Shown piece by piece: positions 32,364 to 41,695 of a DNA stretch of 64,000 nt. This DNA is from Anseongella ginsenosidimutans (lineage in GTDB: Bacteria > Bacteroidota > Bacteroidia > Sphingobacteriales > Sphingobacteriaceae), in the NCBI RefSeq assembly GCF_008033235.1, contig NZ_CP042432.1, positions 1 through 64,000 on the forward strand. Direction: 5' to 3'. Every line of letters starts with the position of its first letter. Position 1 is the stretch's first letter. The notes beneath the pieces are model-generated. The model was not told the DNA's origin and did no database searches. It worked only from the letters and a program-made list of their open reading frames with translations. Position numbers and translations under genes: made by a program.

Positions 32364-33401
32364 TTAAACAATCTCCGATTGGAATTGCGAGAGAAAGCGA
32401 ACGTCATTTTCAGAGAACAAGCGCAGGTCCGTTACCTGGTATTTCAGGTTTGTTATTCTTTCAATTCCCATGCCAAAGGCAAAGCCCGAATAACGTTCAG
32501 GATCGACCCCGCAATTTTTCAACACATTCGGGTCTACCATTCCACAGCCCAGTATTTCCACCCATCCGCTTTGCTTGCACATGGTGCAGCCGGAGCCCTT
32601 ACAGATAGTACAAGATATATCCATTTCCGCAGAAGGCTCTGTAAAAGGAAAATAGGAGGGTCGGAACCGTACGCCCGTACCTTCGCCGAAGAGTTCCTGC
32701 ACAAAGTAAAAAAGGGTTTGCTTCAGGTCGGCAAATGAAACATGTTCGTCTACATATAATCCTTCCACCTGGTGGAAAAAGCAATGTGCCCGGGCGGAAA
32801 TAGCCTCATTACGATAAACGCGGCCGGGCATAATGGCCCGGAAAGGTGGCTTGCCGTTCTCCATCAACCGAACCTGAACGGACGAGGTATGCGTGCGAAG
32901 GGCCATGTCTGCCTTGGGATCGGCCGGATCCCGCCGGATAAAAAAGGTGTCCTGCATGTCGCGGGCAGGGTGTTCCGCCGGAAAATTCAGCGCCGAAAAA
33001 TTATGCCAGTCATCCTCTATTTCCGGTCCCTCTGCTACATTAAACCCAAGGCGCGAAAAAATAGCGGTGATCTCCTTTTCCACCAGGGAAATAGGATGCC
33101 TTCCTCCCGTCGGAGAAGGTTCGCCCGGCAGGCTCAGGTCTTCCTGCTTCCCTTGCCCGGAAGCCCTTCCGGCGCCCGCTTTGAACGTTTCCACTTTTTC
33201 CGCTGCAGCCTGTTTCAGCACGTTCAGCGATTTCCCAAGGACTTTCTTTTCTTCCGGCGGAAGAGATTTAAATGTATCAAACAATGCAGGGATGATCCCT
33301 TTCCGGCCCAAAAACCGGATCCGGAACTGCTCGGCCTCTTCCCCGGAAGCAGGCACGAACGCATTGATCTCTTCTAGATAGGACTGAATTTTTTCCAGCA
33401 T
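32364..33401 (-). CDS. pheS: phenylalanine--tRNA ligase alpha subunit
   Basis: 345 residues, normal. An N-terminal coiled coil (about 1-85) is followed by the class II catalytic core: HPISLVEKEI, EGPEIEDDWHNFSALN, ARDMQDTFF, LRTHTSSVQVR, PGRVYRNEAISARAHCFFHQVEG in shortened form as motif 2, CTICKGSGCTMCKQSGWVEILGCGMV and motif 3 GFAFGMGIERI. The zinc-like CxxCxGxGCxxC segment is common in Bacteroidota PheS. Start at 33401; nine codons upstream do not fit. pheT is not nearby. Confidence 0.96.
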   Translation of the reverse strand: MLEKIQSYLEEINAFVPASGEEAEQFRIRFLGRKGIIPALFDTFKSLPPEEKKVLGKSLNVLKQAAAEKVETFKAGAGRASGQGKQEDLSLPGEPSPTGGRHPISLVEKEITAIFSRLGFNVAEGPEIEDDWHNFSALNFPAEHPARDMQDTFFIRRDPADPKADMALRTHTSSVQVRLMENGKPPFRAIMPGRVYRNEAISARAHCFFHQVEGLYVDEHVSFADLKQTLFYFVQELFGEGTGVRFRPSYFPFTEPSAEMDISCTICKGSGCTMCKQSGWVEILGCGMVDPNVLKNCGVDPERYSGFAFGMGIERITNLKYQVTDLRLFSENDVRFLSQFQSEIV

Positions 33402-33405
33402 GGCG

Positions 33406-33413
33406 CAAAGATA
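33406..33413 (-). promoter_or_regulatory. -7-like element abutting the pheS start
   Basis: TATCTTTG on the minus strand ends 4 bp before the pheS ATG (33399-33401), the same geometry as at rlmD. The nearest TTG is 25 bp upstream, too far for the ideal. Confidence 0.4.
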
Positions 33414-33471
33414 ATTAAACTGCATCACTCTGTTCAGCCAATCGCCTGCTTTTTCCTATTTTTACCCCTGA

Positions 33472-35196
33472 ATGGAAAAACGATGGGTACTTAACCAGTC
33501 ATTTGATGAAGCGGCGGCCCACCGCCTGGCGCAGGAACTCAATGTGAGCCCGGTGCTGGGCAGGTTATTGCAGAAAAGGGGGATATCCAACTTTGAAGGC
33601 GCCCGCTCATTTTTCCGGCCCCACCTGAACCAGCTACATGACCCCTTTCTGATGCAGGACATGGAAAAGGCGGTCAACCGGATCGAGCAGGCTATTTCAG
33701 GCAAAGAAAAGATCCTGGTGTACGGAGACTACGACGTGGACGGGACCACGGCTGTTTCCGTGGTTTATCTCTTCTTTAAAAGGTATTACAGCAACCTTGA
33801 TTTTTATATCCCTGACCGCTACAAGGAAGGATACGGCATTTCTCGGCAGGGAATTGACTGGGCCGCGGAACAGGATTTCTCCCTGATAATCGCCCTGGAT
33901 TGCGGCATTAAATCGGTGGAAGAAGTAACATATGCCCGCTCAAAGGGAATTGACTTTATTATATGCGACCACCATATGCCTTCCGCGGAGATCCCGCCGG
34001 CGGTAGCCGTACTGGATCCCAAACGCCCTACCTGCCCCTATCCTTATAAAGAGCTGTCCGGATGCGGGATCGGGCTCAAGCTGGTCCAGGCCTTTTTAAA
34101 AAAGAACAACCTTCCGCCTGAACACGCTTACGAGTTCCTGGACCTGGTCACGGTGAGTATTGCTTCGGACATTGTACCCATAACCGGCGAAAACCGCGTC
34201 CTGGCTTATTTCGGCTTGTTAAAACTGGGCTCCGATCCCAGTCCCGGATTAAAAGCCCTGATCAAAACCGCCGGCATCAATAAGAACATCCTTAATATCA
34301 GCGATATCGTATTCGGCATTGGTCCGCGTATTAACGCAGCAGGCAGAATGGACGATGCCCGCCATGCCGTACACCTGCTCACCGCCTTCAAGCCCGACCT
34401 GGCCATTGAAAAAAGCGAACTGATCAATTCAAAAAACGATCTCCGGAGGGAATTTGACAGCAATATCACCGGGGAAGCGCTGGCCATGATCGAAGGGGAC
34501 GAGCAATTGCAAAGCCGGAAGACTACCGTGTTGTTCCATCCGGCCTGGCACAAGGGCGTGATCGGGATCGTGGCTTCCCGCCTGATTGAGAAGCATTACC
34601 GCCCCACCGTGGTACTGACCCGCTCCGGCGACCTGGTAACCGGTTCGGCACGTTCCGTGAACGGCTTTGACCTTTACAGCGCCATCAGCGCCTGCAGCGA
34701 TCTGCTGGAACAATACGGCGGACATAAATATGCCGCAGGGCTTACTATGAAGGAAGCAAACCTGGAAGCTTTCATGGACCGCTTCGAAGAAGTTGTAAGC
34801 GCACAGATCACGGAAGACTCCCTTTCCCAGGCTATCCGCATCGATGAAGAGATAGGGCTGCAGGAAATTACTCCCAAGCTGATGCGCATTACCCGGCAGT
34901 TTGCCCCCTTCGGGCCGGGAAATATGCAGCCTCTGTTCATGAGCCGGGCCGTATGGTGCGCTGCCCGGCCGCAGCTGGTTGGAAATAATCACCTGAAATT
35001 TTTCGTACAGCAGAAGGGCAGCCATATTTATGACAGTATTGCCTTCGGCTTAGGGAATTTCTGCGAACGGATCCGGCCGGGTACGCCTTTTAATATCTGT
35101 TACTCGGTAGAAGAAAATACCTGGAACGGTAAAACGTCTATCCAATTAAACATAAAGGACATTAAACTGGATTACGATGGAATCAATACAACTTAA
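33472..35196 (+). CDS. recJ: single-stranded-DNA-specific exonuclease RecJ
   Basis: 574 residues. A 5'-3' nuclease in recombination and mismatch repair. The DHH phosphoesterase domain shows [12 protein letters not shown] (residues 84-95), [15 protein letters not shown] (about 161-168) and SIASDIVP; the DHHA1 domain has [32 protein letters not shown] and [12 protein letters not shown]; an OB-fold end follows (about 460-574). It overlaps lptB by 20 bp, so the two are translated from one message. Confidence 0.96.
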   Translation: MEKRWVLNQSFDEAAAHRLAQELNVSPVLGRLLQKRGISNFEGARSFFRPHLNQLHDPFLMQDMEKAVNRIEQAISGKEKILVYGDYDVDGTTAVSVVYLFFKRYYSNLDFYIPDRYKEGYGISRQGIDWAAEQDFSLIIALDCGIKSVEEVTYARSKGIDFIICDHHMPSAEIPPAVAVLDPKRPTCPYPYKELSGCGIGLKLVQAFLKKNNLPPEHAYEFLDLVTVSIASDIVPITGENRVLAYFGLLKLGSDPSPGLKALIKTAGINKNILNISDIVFGIGPRINAAGRMDDARHAVHLLTAFKPDLAIEKSELINSKNDLRREFDSNITGEALAMIEGDEQLQSRKTTVLFHPAWHKGVIGIVASRLIEKHYRPTVVLTRSGDLVTGSARSVNGFDLYSAISACSDLLEQYGGHKYAAGLTMKEANLEAFMDRFEEVVSAQITEDSLSQAIRIDEEIGLQEITPKLMRITRQFAPFGPGNMQPLFMSRAVWCAARPQLVGNNHLKFFVQQKGSHIYDSIAFGLGNFCERIRPGTPFNICYSVEENTWNGKTSIQLNIKDIKLDYDGINTT

Positions 35197-35935
35197 GGCG
35201 GAAAACCTTGTAAAAATATATAAAAGGCGTTCGGTAGTAAACCATGTTTCCTTTGATGTGCGGCAGGGAGAGATCGTGGGACTGCTGGGACCGAACGGCG
35301 CCGGAAAAACGACTTCCTTTTACATGATCGTGGGCCTGATAAAGCCTAACGAGGGGCATGTTTACATGGATGGGAAGGAAATAACCGAAGACCCCATGTA
35401 CCGCCGCGCTCAGAAAGGCATCAGCTACCTGGCCCAGGAAGCCTCTGTTTTCCGCAAGCTAAGCGTGGAAAACAATATCATGGCCATCCTGGAAATGACC
35501 GGGCTGAGCAAAGAGGAGCAGCGGGAAAAACTGGAAGAATTACTTACCGAATTCCACCTGCATAAAGTCCGGAAGAACCGGGGCGACCTTCTTTCCGGCG
35601 GGGAACGGCGGCGGACCGAAATAGCGCGGTGCCTGGCCGTTGACCCCAAATTCATCCTGCTGGACGAACCGTTTGCCGGGGTGGACCCTATCGCGGTGGA
35701 AGACATCCAGTCCATTGTTGCCCGGCTGAAGACAAAGAATATCGGCATTCTTATAACAGACCACAACGTGCAGGAAACGCTCTCCATCACTGACCGGGCC
35801 TACCTGCTGCATGAGGGCAGCATTTTAAAGTCCGGGCTTCCGGAAGACCTGGCAAGCGATGAGACGGTCCGCCGGGTATACCTGGGCCAGAACTTTATTT
35901 TCAGGAAAAAAACCTTCGATCTGAGTTCCCACTAA
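35177..35935 (+). CDS. lptB: LPS export ABC transporter ATP-binding protein
   Basis: 252 residues. ATPase of LptB2FG, which lifts lipopolysaccharide out of the inner membrane. Walker [10 protein letters not shown] (38-46), Q-loop [18 protein letters not shown] (the LptB-specific version), signature [14 protein letters not shown], Walker [18 protein letters not shown] and H-loop [12 protein letters not shown]. The tail (about residues 220-252) is typical. LptF/G are not adjacent; recJ-lptB-GH3 is the order here. Confidence 0.96.
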   Translation: MESIQLKAENLVKIYKRRSVVNHVSFDVRQGEIVGLLGPNGAGKTTSFYMIVGLIKPNEGHVYMDGKEITEDPMYRRAQKGISYLAQEASVFRKLSVENNIMAILEMTGLSKEEQREKLEELLTEFHLHKVRKNRGDLLSGGERRRTEIARCLAVDPKFILLDEPFAGVDPIAVEDIQSIVARLKTKNIGILITDHNVQETLSITDRAYLLHEGSILKSGLPEDLASDETVRRVYLGQNFIFRKKTFDLSSH

Positions 35936-35994
35936 ATGCGCATCAAGGCATCATTACGGTACTGGTTAAAAATCTCTTTATAAATTGCTAAAGA

Positions 35995-37518
35995 ATGAGT
36001 CTGGTCAATAGCGTTATTTCCTGGATCATGAAAAAGCGGATCAGTCAGATCGAACTTTTCATGCAGTATCCTTTTGAAGTACAGGAAGCCTGGTTAAGCA
36101 ACCTGCTGAATATGGCCAGGGATACCGAATGGGGCAAGAAATACGATTACCGCAGTATTGAAAGTACCGAAGAGTTTAAAAAGCGGGTACCGCTGCAAAA
36201 CTACGATACGCTGAAGCCTTATATTGAACGGATGATGCAAGGGGAACAGAACATCCTCTGGCCGAGCCGCATCAGTTGGTTCGCCAAATCATCCGGTACC
36301 ACCAGCGATAAAAGTAAGTTCATTCCCGTAAGTGAGGAGTCCCTGGAGGAATGCCATTATAAATGCGGGAAGGACATGCTTTCCATTTACTGCCACAACC
36401 ACGAGGAAACCCAGATATTTACAGGAAAAGCCCTGGTAATGGGCGGAAGCCACCAGATCAACCAACTGAACAACGCTTCGTTTTACGGCGACCTCTCTGC
36501 GGTACTCATCAAAAACCTCCCCTTTTGGGCCGAATTCTATCGTACGCCCGACATGACCATTGCCCTCATGGACGAATGGGAAGAGAAAATAGAGCAAATG
36601 GCAAAGGCTACCATTCCGGTAAATGTGACCAATATTTCGGGCGTTCCTACCTGGACCATTGTCCTGGCAAGGCGGATCCTTGAAATAACCGGGAAAAACA
36701 ACCTGCTGGAAGTATGGCCTAACCTGGAACTATATATTCACGGAGCGGTTAATTTCGCTCCTTACCGGGAGACCTTCCGGCAGCTGATCCCCTCTGATGA
36801 CTTTCATTATCTGGAAACCTACAATGCCTCCGAAGGATTTTTCGGCATCCAGGACCGCAGCGATTCCAATGCCATGCTGCTGATGCTTGATTACGGCATT
36901 TACTATGAATTCATCCCCATGGAAGAACTGGGCAATGAACATCCCCGCACCCTGGATCTGTCACAGGTGGAATTAAATAAAAATTACGCCATCGTGATCT
37001 CCACTAACGGCGGATTGTGGCGCTACATGATCGGGGATACGGTGAAGTTTGCCTCTCTGAACCCGTTCAGGGTAACCATTACCGGGCGGACCCGTCATTT
37101 CATCAACGCATTCGGAGAAGAACTGATCATCGAAAATGCCGAGCAGGCGCTGATCGTGGCCTGCCGGGAAACAGGGGCAAGTATCCGGGATTATACGGCA
37201 GGCCCTGTTTACTTTTCCGGGAATGAAGCCGGCGCGCACGAATGGATCATTGAATTCGAGAAAGCTCCGGCAGATCTTGGCCGCTTTACCCTCCTGCTTG
37301 ATGAAAACCTGAAAAAACTGAACTCCGACTACGAAGCCAAGCGCTATAAAGACATGGCTTTGCGCCTGCCCCTGGTTCATCACGCACCGGAAGGCACGTT
37401 CTACCATTGGATGCGAAAACAAGGCAAACTCGGGGGGCAGCACAAGGTCCCCCGCCTGGCCAATGAGCGGAGTTACCTGGACAGTATTCTGGAATCCATG
37501 CGGCCGGCGGACTCCTGA
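35995..37518 (+). CDS. GH3 family protein (acyl-adenylating enzyme-like)
   Basis: 507 residues, typical for bacterial members of the family named after plant auxin-responsive GH3. The ATP/AMP motifs of the family are visible: WFAKSSGTTSDKSKFIPVS (motif 1), YNASEGFFGIQD (motif 2) and YMIGDTVKFA with ITGRTRHFINAFGEELI (motif 3). Plant GH3 enzymes join amino acids to acyl acids; the bacterial substrate is unknown. It follows lptB by 59 bp on the same strand, an arrangement I have seen in Bacteroidota, though the link is unexplained. Confidence 0.9.
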   Translation: MSLVNSVISWIMKKRISQIELFMQYPFEVQEAWLSNLLNMARDTEWGKKYDYRSIESTEEFKKRVPLQNYDTLKPYIERMMQGEQNILWPSRISWFAKSSGTTSDKSKFIPVSEESLEECHYKCGKDMLSIYCHNHEETQIFTGKALVMGGSHQINQLNNASFYGDLSAVLIKNLPFWAEFYRTPDMTIALMDEWEEKIEQMAKATIPVNVTNISGVPTWTIVLARRILEITGKNNLLEVWPNLELYIHGAVNFAPYRETFRQLIPSDDFHYLETYNASEGFFGIQDRSDSNAMLLMLDYGIYYEFIPMEELGNEHPRTLDLSQVELNKNYAIVISTNGGLWRYMIGDTVKFASLNPFRVTITGRTRHFINAFGEELIIENAEQALIVACRETGASIRDYTAGPVYFSGNEAGAHEWIIEFEKAPADLGRFTLLLDENLKKLNSDYEAKRYKDMALRLPLVHHAPEGTFYHWMRKQGKLGGQHKVPRLANERSYLDSILESMRPADS

Positions 37519-37663
37519 ACCGGTTCATTGCGGTTTCAGGCTTGCTTCAGCGCTGCTGCGGACCCCGTGTTACGGATTCGGGTTCGCCTCATCGCTGTTG
37601 CTGACCCTCGTTCTCTGCTGCGCTAACCATGTACCCCCCACCCATCGGCGGCTGGCCCGCCTT

Positions 37664-37703
37664 CGTTTTAATTTATTTTGCTAAATTGAAATAAATTAAA
37701 ACG
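37664..37703 (+). promoter_or_regulatory. perfect 15-bp inverted repeat before the DUF3185 gene
   Basis: CGTTTTAATTTATTT (37664-37678) and AAATAAATTAAAACG (37689-37703) are exact reverse complements separated by 10 bp; the right arm ends 2 bp before the ATG. TTATTTTG at 37673-37680 resembles a -7 element inside the left arm. It could be an operator over the promoter or, in RNA, a hairpin that hides the start. Confidence 0.7.
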
Positions 37704-37705
37704 AT

Positions 37706-37921
37706 ATGAAGACGATTGCCATCATTCTTATTGTCCTGGGAATTGCCGGACTTATTTATTCAGGCTTCAGCTACACGAAAAAGGAAAAGGTCCTGGACGT
37801 AGGCCCCCTGGAAGTACAAGCCGAAAAGGAAAAAACGATCTCATGGCCAACCATTGTCCCGGCCCTGGTGCTTGCCGGCGGGGTGGTACTGCTGCTGACA
37901 GGCAGAAAAAAAGGCGCCTGA
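37706..37921 (+). CDS. small DUF3185-like membrane protein
   Basis: 71 residues. Two membrane helices (about 3-22 and 49-64) flank a short loop with SYTKKEKVLDVGPLEVQAEKEK and a basic end TGRKKGA. The KEKVLDVGPL stretch is the mark of the DUF3185 family of small stress- or envelope-linked proteins of unknown function. The gene stands alone right behind the inverted repeat. Confidence 0.68.
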   Translation: MKTIAIILIVLGIAGLIYSGFSYTKKEKVLDVGPLEVQAEKEKTISWPTIVPALVLAGGVVLLLTGRKKGA

Positions 37922-38050
37922 ACAGGTTTATTACGGGACTTCAAAGTTTCCTGCGGTTCCCGGGGCCATGGCGGCGGAGTTCCCGGGGCCTTAGTTTCCG
38001 GAGTTTCCGGGGTTTCCTGACTGCGGGACTGCGGGCCGGAGGTTCCTGAC
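37922..38050. repeat. GC-rich degenerate short repeats
   Basis: Between the DUF3185 gene and the end of the TerC gene. Words such as TTCCCGGGGCC (37957 and 37980) and GTTTCCGG/GGTTTCC recur. Similar in style to 6294-6530 and 40195-40435. No gene. Confidence 0.5.
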
Positions 38051-38053
38051 TTT

Positions 38054-39151
38054 CTAAACTTCTTTATCTTCCCGCGTATTCCCGGGCTCCTTGTTTCCCT
38101 CGGGAACCTGCACATTTTTTACCGGAAACAGCAGCGAGGCCGCTACGCTCACCACGAGGATCCCGATTATCACATAGAGAGAATGCGCCGTGGTAAAGCC
38201 CCAGCTTTCAAGGTAATGGTGCGCCAGCATTTTCAGCCCGATAAAAACCAGGAGAAAAGACAGGCCCACTTTCAGGTAATGGAACTTATAAAGAATATTG
38301 ACCAGCAGGAAAAACATGGACCGCAAGCCGAGTATGGCAAAAATATTTGAAAAGAATACGATATAGGGATCTCTTGTAACGGCAAAGATAGCGGGGATGG
38401 AATCCACCGCAAAGATCACATCCGTAAATTCGATTACCAGCAGTACCAGGAATAGCGGAGTAACCATCCTTTTTCCGTCTATCCTTACGAAAAAATTATT
38501 GCCTTCGTAGCGTGGGTGTACCGCAAAAAACCTGGAAGCCAGCTTTACGACCTTATGGTTTTCCGGGTCAATGGATTCTTCCTGATTCCTGTTGACATAC
38601 ATCATAAAACCCGTGTAAACAAGGAAAACCCCGAAAACATACAGTATCCAGTCAAACTGGTTAATCAGCGCCGCTCCCAGGAAGATAAAAACAAAACGCA
38701 TGATCACCGCACCCAGGATTCCCCAGAACAGCACTCTGTGATAATATTTTTTATCCACTCCAAAAGCCGTGAAGATCATGACCATCACGAAAATATTGTC
38801 CACAGAAAGCGCATATTCCACCAGATAGCCGCTAATATATTCCAGGGCCAGGTTTTTACGATAGACTTCGAGGCTCGCGGCAAAATCTCCTGCAATAAGC
38901 TGAATATTATGCTTGTGTGCGACAACGGCCTCCTGCAGCTGCTCAAAATTTGTAATGCCGTGAATTAACTCCCCCTTGATAGTAAGAAACGCATAAAATG
39001 CCAGCGAACAGCTCACCCAGATGAGGCTCATAACGGCGGCCTCCCTGAAGCTGACGGCATGGTCCTTTTTGTTGAATATCCCCAGATCCAGGGCAAGCAT
39101 TAACGCGTTAAAAGCCAAAAAGCCGATGAAGAAAATTGTTTCCGTTGACAT
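38054..39151 (-). CDS. TerC family integral membrane protein
   Basis: 365 residues with about nine membrane helices. The TerC/Alx signature is clear: EYALSVDNIFVMVMIFTAFGV near residue 115-135 with the acidic residues thought to bind metal, and the second half EFTDVIFAVDSIPAIFAVTRDP, the mirrored motif. Family members export manganese or affect tellurite resistance; the length and the Alx-like N-terminal loop suggest the Alx branch. It follows the polyprenyl synthase gene by 9 bp on the same strand, so both may be in one transcript. Confidence 0.92.
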   Translation of the reverse strand: MSTETIFFIGFLAFNALMLALDLGIFNKKDHAVSFREAAVMSLIWVSCSLAFYAFLTIKGELIHGITNFEQLQEAVVAHKHNIQLIAGDFAASLEVYRKNLALEYISGYLVEYALSVDNIFVMVMIFTAFGVDKKYYHRVLFWGILGAVIMRFVFIFLGAALINQFDWILYVFGVFLVYTGFMMYVNRNQEESIDPENHKVVKLASRFFAVHPRYEGNNFFVRIDGKRMVTPLFLVLLVIEFTDVIFAVDSIPAIFAVTRDPYIVFFSNIFAILGLRSMFFLLVNILYKFHYLKVGLSFLLVFIGLKMLAHHYLESWGFTTAHSLYVIIGILVVSVAASLLFPVKNVQVPEGNKEPGNTREDKEV

Positions 39152-39160
39152 TCCTTAAAA

Positions 39161-40132
39161 TTATTTGTCTCTTTCCGTGGTAAATCTTACTAATTCCTCT
39201 AATGAATCCCGGCTTTCCGACACAGGGAACTGCCGTAATATTTCAAAAGCTTCCTCCTGGAACCTGCCCATTATTTCAGCAGCGTACCGCAGCCCTCCTG
39301 ATTCCCGCACAAAATCTATTACCTCCTGCACCTTTTCCGATTCTTCGGCATGATTTTTTACCAGGTGAATGATATGCTTTCTTTCCGACCTTCCCGCCTT
39401 ATTCAACGAATAAATCAGGGGAAGCGTGATTTTTTTTTCGCGGATGTCGATCCCCCGGGGCTTTCCCACATCATCGGAACCAAAATCGAACAAATCATCC
39501 TTGATCTGGAAAGCCATGCCTACTTTCTCTCCAAACTGGCTCATCCTCCGCACGTCTTCATCAGGCGCGCCCGCCGAGGCCGCCCCGCAGGCACAGCAAG
39601 AGGCGATCAGCGAGGCCGTCTTCTGACGGATCACCTCGAAATAAATCTCCTCGCTGATGTCCATGCGCCGGGCCTTTTCCACCTGCAGCAACTCTCCCTC
39701 ACTCATTTGCTTCACCGCTTCCGAAACAATCTTCAGCAGCTTGAAGTCATCATTGTCAAGCGACAGCAGTAATCCCCGTGCCAGCAGGTAATCGCCTACC
39801 AGTACTGCTATCTTATTCTTCCACAGGGCGTTGATGGAAAAAAAACCTCTGCGTTCGTATGCATTATCCACCACATCGTCATGCACCAGTGTAGCCGTAT
39901 GCAACAGCTCCACCAGCGCAGCTCCCCGGTGGGTCGCTTCCCCTATGCCCCCGCATAGCCTGGCCGAAAAGAAGACAAACATGGGCCTCATTTGCTTCCC
40001 CTTCCGCTTAATTACGTAATGGGTGATCCTGTCCAGGAGAGGCACCGTGCTTTTCATAGATTGCCTGAATTTTTGCTCAAACAACTCAAGTTCCGTATTT
40101 ATGGGTGCTTTGATCGCTTCCAGGCCTGACAT
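39161..40132 (-). CDS. all-trans polyprenyl diphosphate synthase
   Basis: 323 residues. Chain elongation from FPP with IPP, here probably for the menaquinone side chain. First aspartate-rich motif LVHDDVVDNA with the GKQMRPMFVFFSARL region before it, and the second motif IKDDLFDFGSDDVGKPRGID. The small residues before the first motif (ELLHTATLVHDD) suggest long chains. Upstream of TerC. The isoprenoid start gene dxs is elsewhere in the window, a coincidence I do not read as linkage. Confidence 0.93.
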   Translation of the reverse strand: MSGLEAIKAPINTELELFEQKFRQSMKSTVPLLDRITHYVIKRKGKQMRPMFVFFSARLCGGIGEATHRGAALVELLHTATLVHDDVVDNAYERRGFFSINALWKNKIAVLVGDYLLARGLLLSLDNDDFKLLKIVSEAVKQMSEGELLQVEKARRMDISEEIYFEVIRQKTASLIASCCACGAASAGAPDEDVRRMSQFGEKVGMAFQIKDDLFDFGSDDVGKPRGIDIREKKITLPLIYSLNKAGRSERKHIIHLVKNHAEESEKVQEVIDFVRESGGLRYAAEIMGRFQEEAFEILRQFPVSESRDSLEELVRFTTERDK

Positions 40133-40435
40133 CAGGGGTATTTTTATAGCATATTTCTGAAAGGCCGCAAATTACTACATTTTCGGCAAAATGACAGGAT
40201 GCCTGCCGGAGAAATAAGTTTTGAGGGGCGGGCAGGGACAGCCGGGAGACAGGGGCCTGACGCCAGGGAAGGTTCGGGCATATGGGTTCAGGAGCGGGGG
40301 TGCGAAGCCAGCGCCAGTGGGACCGGAGGTTGTCCAGGGTGAAGGTCGGGCAGGGGCTGAAGGTCGTTCAGAACCGGTGGCCGTTCAGAGCTAATGGCCG
40401 TTCGAAGCAGATGACCGTTCAGAGCGGGAGGCTGA
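40133..40435. repeat. GC-rich intergenic region with CCGTTCAGAGC-type repeats
   Basis: 303 bp with no gene. The right part has GGCCGTTCAGAGC (about 40379), GGCCGTTCGAAGC (about 40396) and GACCGTTCAGAGC (about 40411), spaced 15-17 bp. The left part is G-rich (GGGGCGGGCAGGGACAG). The promoter of the prenyl synthase must lie in 40133-40195 but I cannot point to a good match. Confidence 0.5.
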
Positions 40436-41593
40436 TCAGTACCGGAGGGTATTCAGCGCCTGCCGGAGATCTTCGGTAAGCACTTCCGGGTCCTCCAGCC
40501 CGATATAAAACCGCACCAGATTATATCCCTCCTGCGTTGAACCCGGCGGCATGCCCAGGCAGCGCGGCATTACCAGCGACTCATGCCCGCCCCAGGAAAC
40601 CGCCAGCAGAAAGCGCTTCAGGGAATCGCAAAAACGTTCCACTTGCTCAACAGACGCCGCCCGGAGCGCAACCGTGAACAAGCCGCCTGCTTTTGTCATC
40701 TGGCGCCGCGCCAGCTCATACTGCGGATTTCCTTTGTACAATGGATAATAAATCTTCTCCACCTCCGGCTGCTTTTCCAGGAAGCCAATGATCTTCGCTG
40801 TGCTGTCAGAAGAACGTTCCATGCGCAGGGCAAGCGTACGAAGTCCCCGCAGCAAAAGCCATGCATTGAAAGGCGCGGCAACCCCTCCCAGGGTCATGTA
40901 CCCTGAATCGAATATCCGCCGCATCATTTCCCGCGAGCCGCAGACAACGCCCCCCATCGTATCGCTGTGCCCTCCGATATATTTAGTAGCGGAATGAATG
41001 CTGAGAGCAATTCCCATTTTCAAAGGCTGCTGATATAAAGGGCCGGAATAACTATTATCGATCATGGTCAGCACCCCGCGCCTCCTGGCAATTTCGCTCA
41101 CCGCCCCCAGGTCCTGCAGCTCAAAAGTGAAAGAATTTGGCGATTCCAGGTAAAGAATCCGTGTATTAGCCTTAATCGCCTTCTCAAAGTTAGCCGGATC
41201 GCATCCGTCTATAAACGTTGTTTCCACGCCAAAGCCCGGAAGCAATTTCGAAAAAAGTATATTGGTCCAGGTATACGGATCCCGGACCGAAACAATATGA
41301 TCACCGCTGTTCACGTTCGACATTACCGCAGATGCGATGGCCCCGCTCCCGCTCGCAAAAACCAACGCGTCTTCCGCTCCCTCCAGGGCCGCCATTTTTT
41401 CGCGGAGCATTTCTACTGTCGGATTCACTCCCCGCGTATAAGCCGGATAAGAAAACTCCTCCCTCAGCCCCCGCCGCATTGCCTCCACCGTTGGAAACGC
41501 AAAGTTACTGGTTTGCACCACCGGCGGCGCCACCGCATTAAAATAACCCTCCCTGTCTTCCCCCAGGTGGTTTAAAATATAAGACAGATCCAT
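40436..41593 (-). CDS. trans-sulfuration family PLP enzyme (cystathionine gamma-synthase/lyase-like)
   Basis: 385 residues. Cys/Met-metabolism PLP fold: SNFAFPTVEAM, YTRGVNPTVEMLREKMAALEGAEDALVFASGSGAI (PLP phosphate loop), YLESPNSFTFELQD, MIDNSYSGPLYQQPL and the lysine in HSATKYIGGHSDTMGG. The C-terminal VSWGGHESLVMPR and GLEDPEVLTEDLRQAL are typical. Which reaction (synthase, beta- or gamma-lyase) cannot be told from motifs. Start at 41593 (MDLSYILNHLGED) because family proteins begin just there. Alone on its strand. Confidence 0.88.
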   Translation of the reverse strand: MDLSYILNHLGEDREGYFNAVAPPVVQTSNFAFPTVEAMRRGLREEFSYPAYTRGVNPTVEMLREKMAALEGAEDALVFASGSGAIASAVMSNVNSGDHIVSVRDPYTWTNILFSKLLPGFGVETTFIDGCDPANFEKAIKANTRILYLESPNSFTFELQDLGAVSEIARRRGVLTMIDNSYSGPLYQQPLKMGIALSIHSATKYIGGHSDTMGGVVCGSREMMRRIFDSGYMTLGGVAAPFNAWLLLRGLRTLALRMERSSDSTAKIIGFLEKQPEVEKIYYPLYKGNPQYELARRQMTKAGGLFTVALRAASVEQVERFCDSLKRFLLAVSWGGHESLVMPRCLGMPPGSTQEGYNLVRFYIGLEDPEVLTEDLRQALNTLRY

Positions 41594-41695
41594 TGTCAGG
41601 TATTGAAACTTAAATATAGGCAATCGCTGGTTATGACGGTAGAAATTGTAAATTCGGACAGAAAAAAAACGCGGATTTATTAACGAATCGAAATT

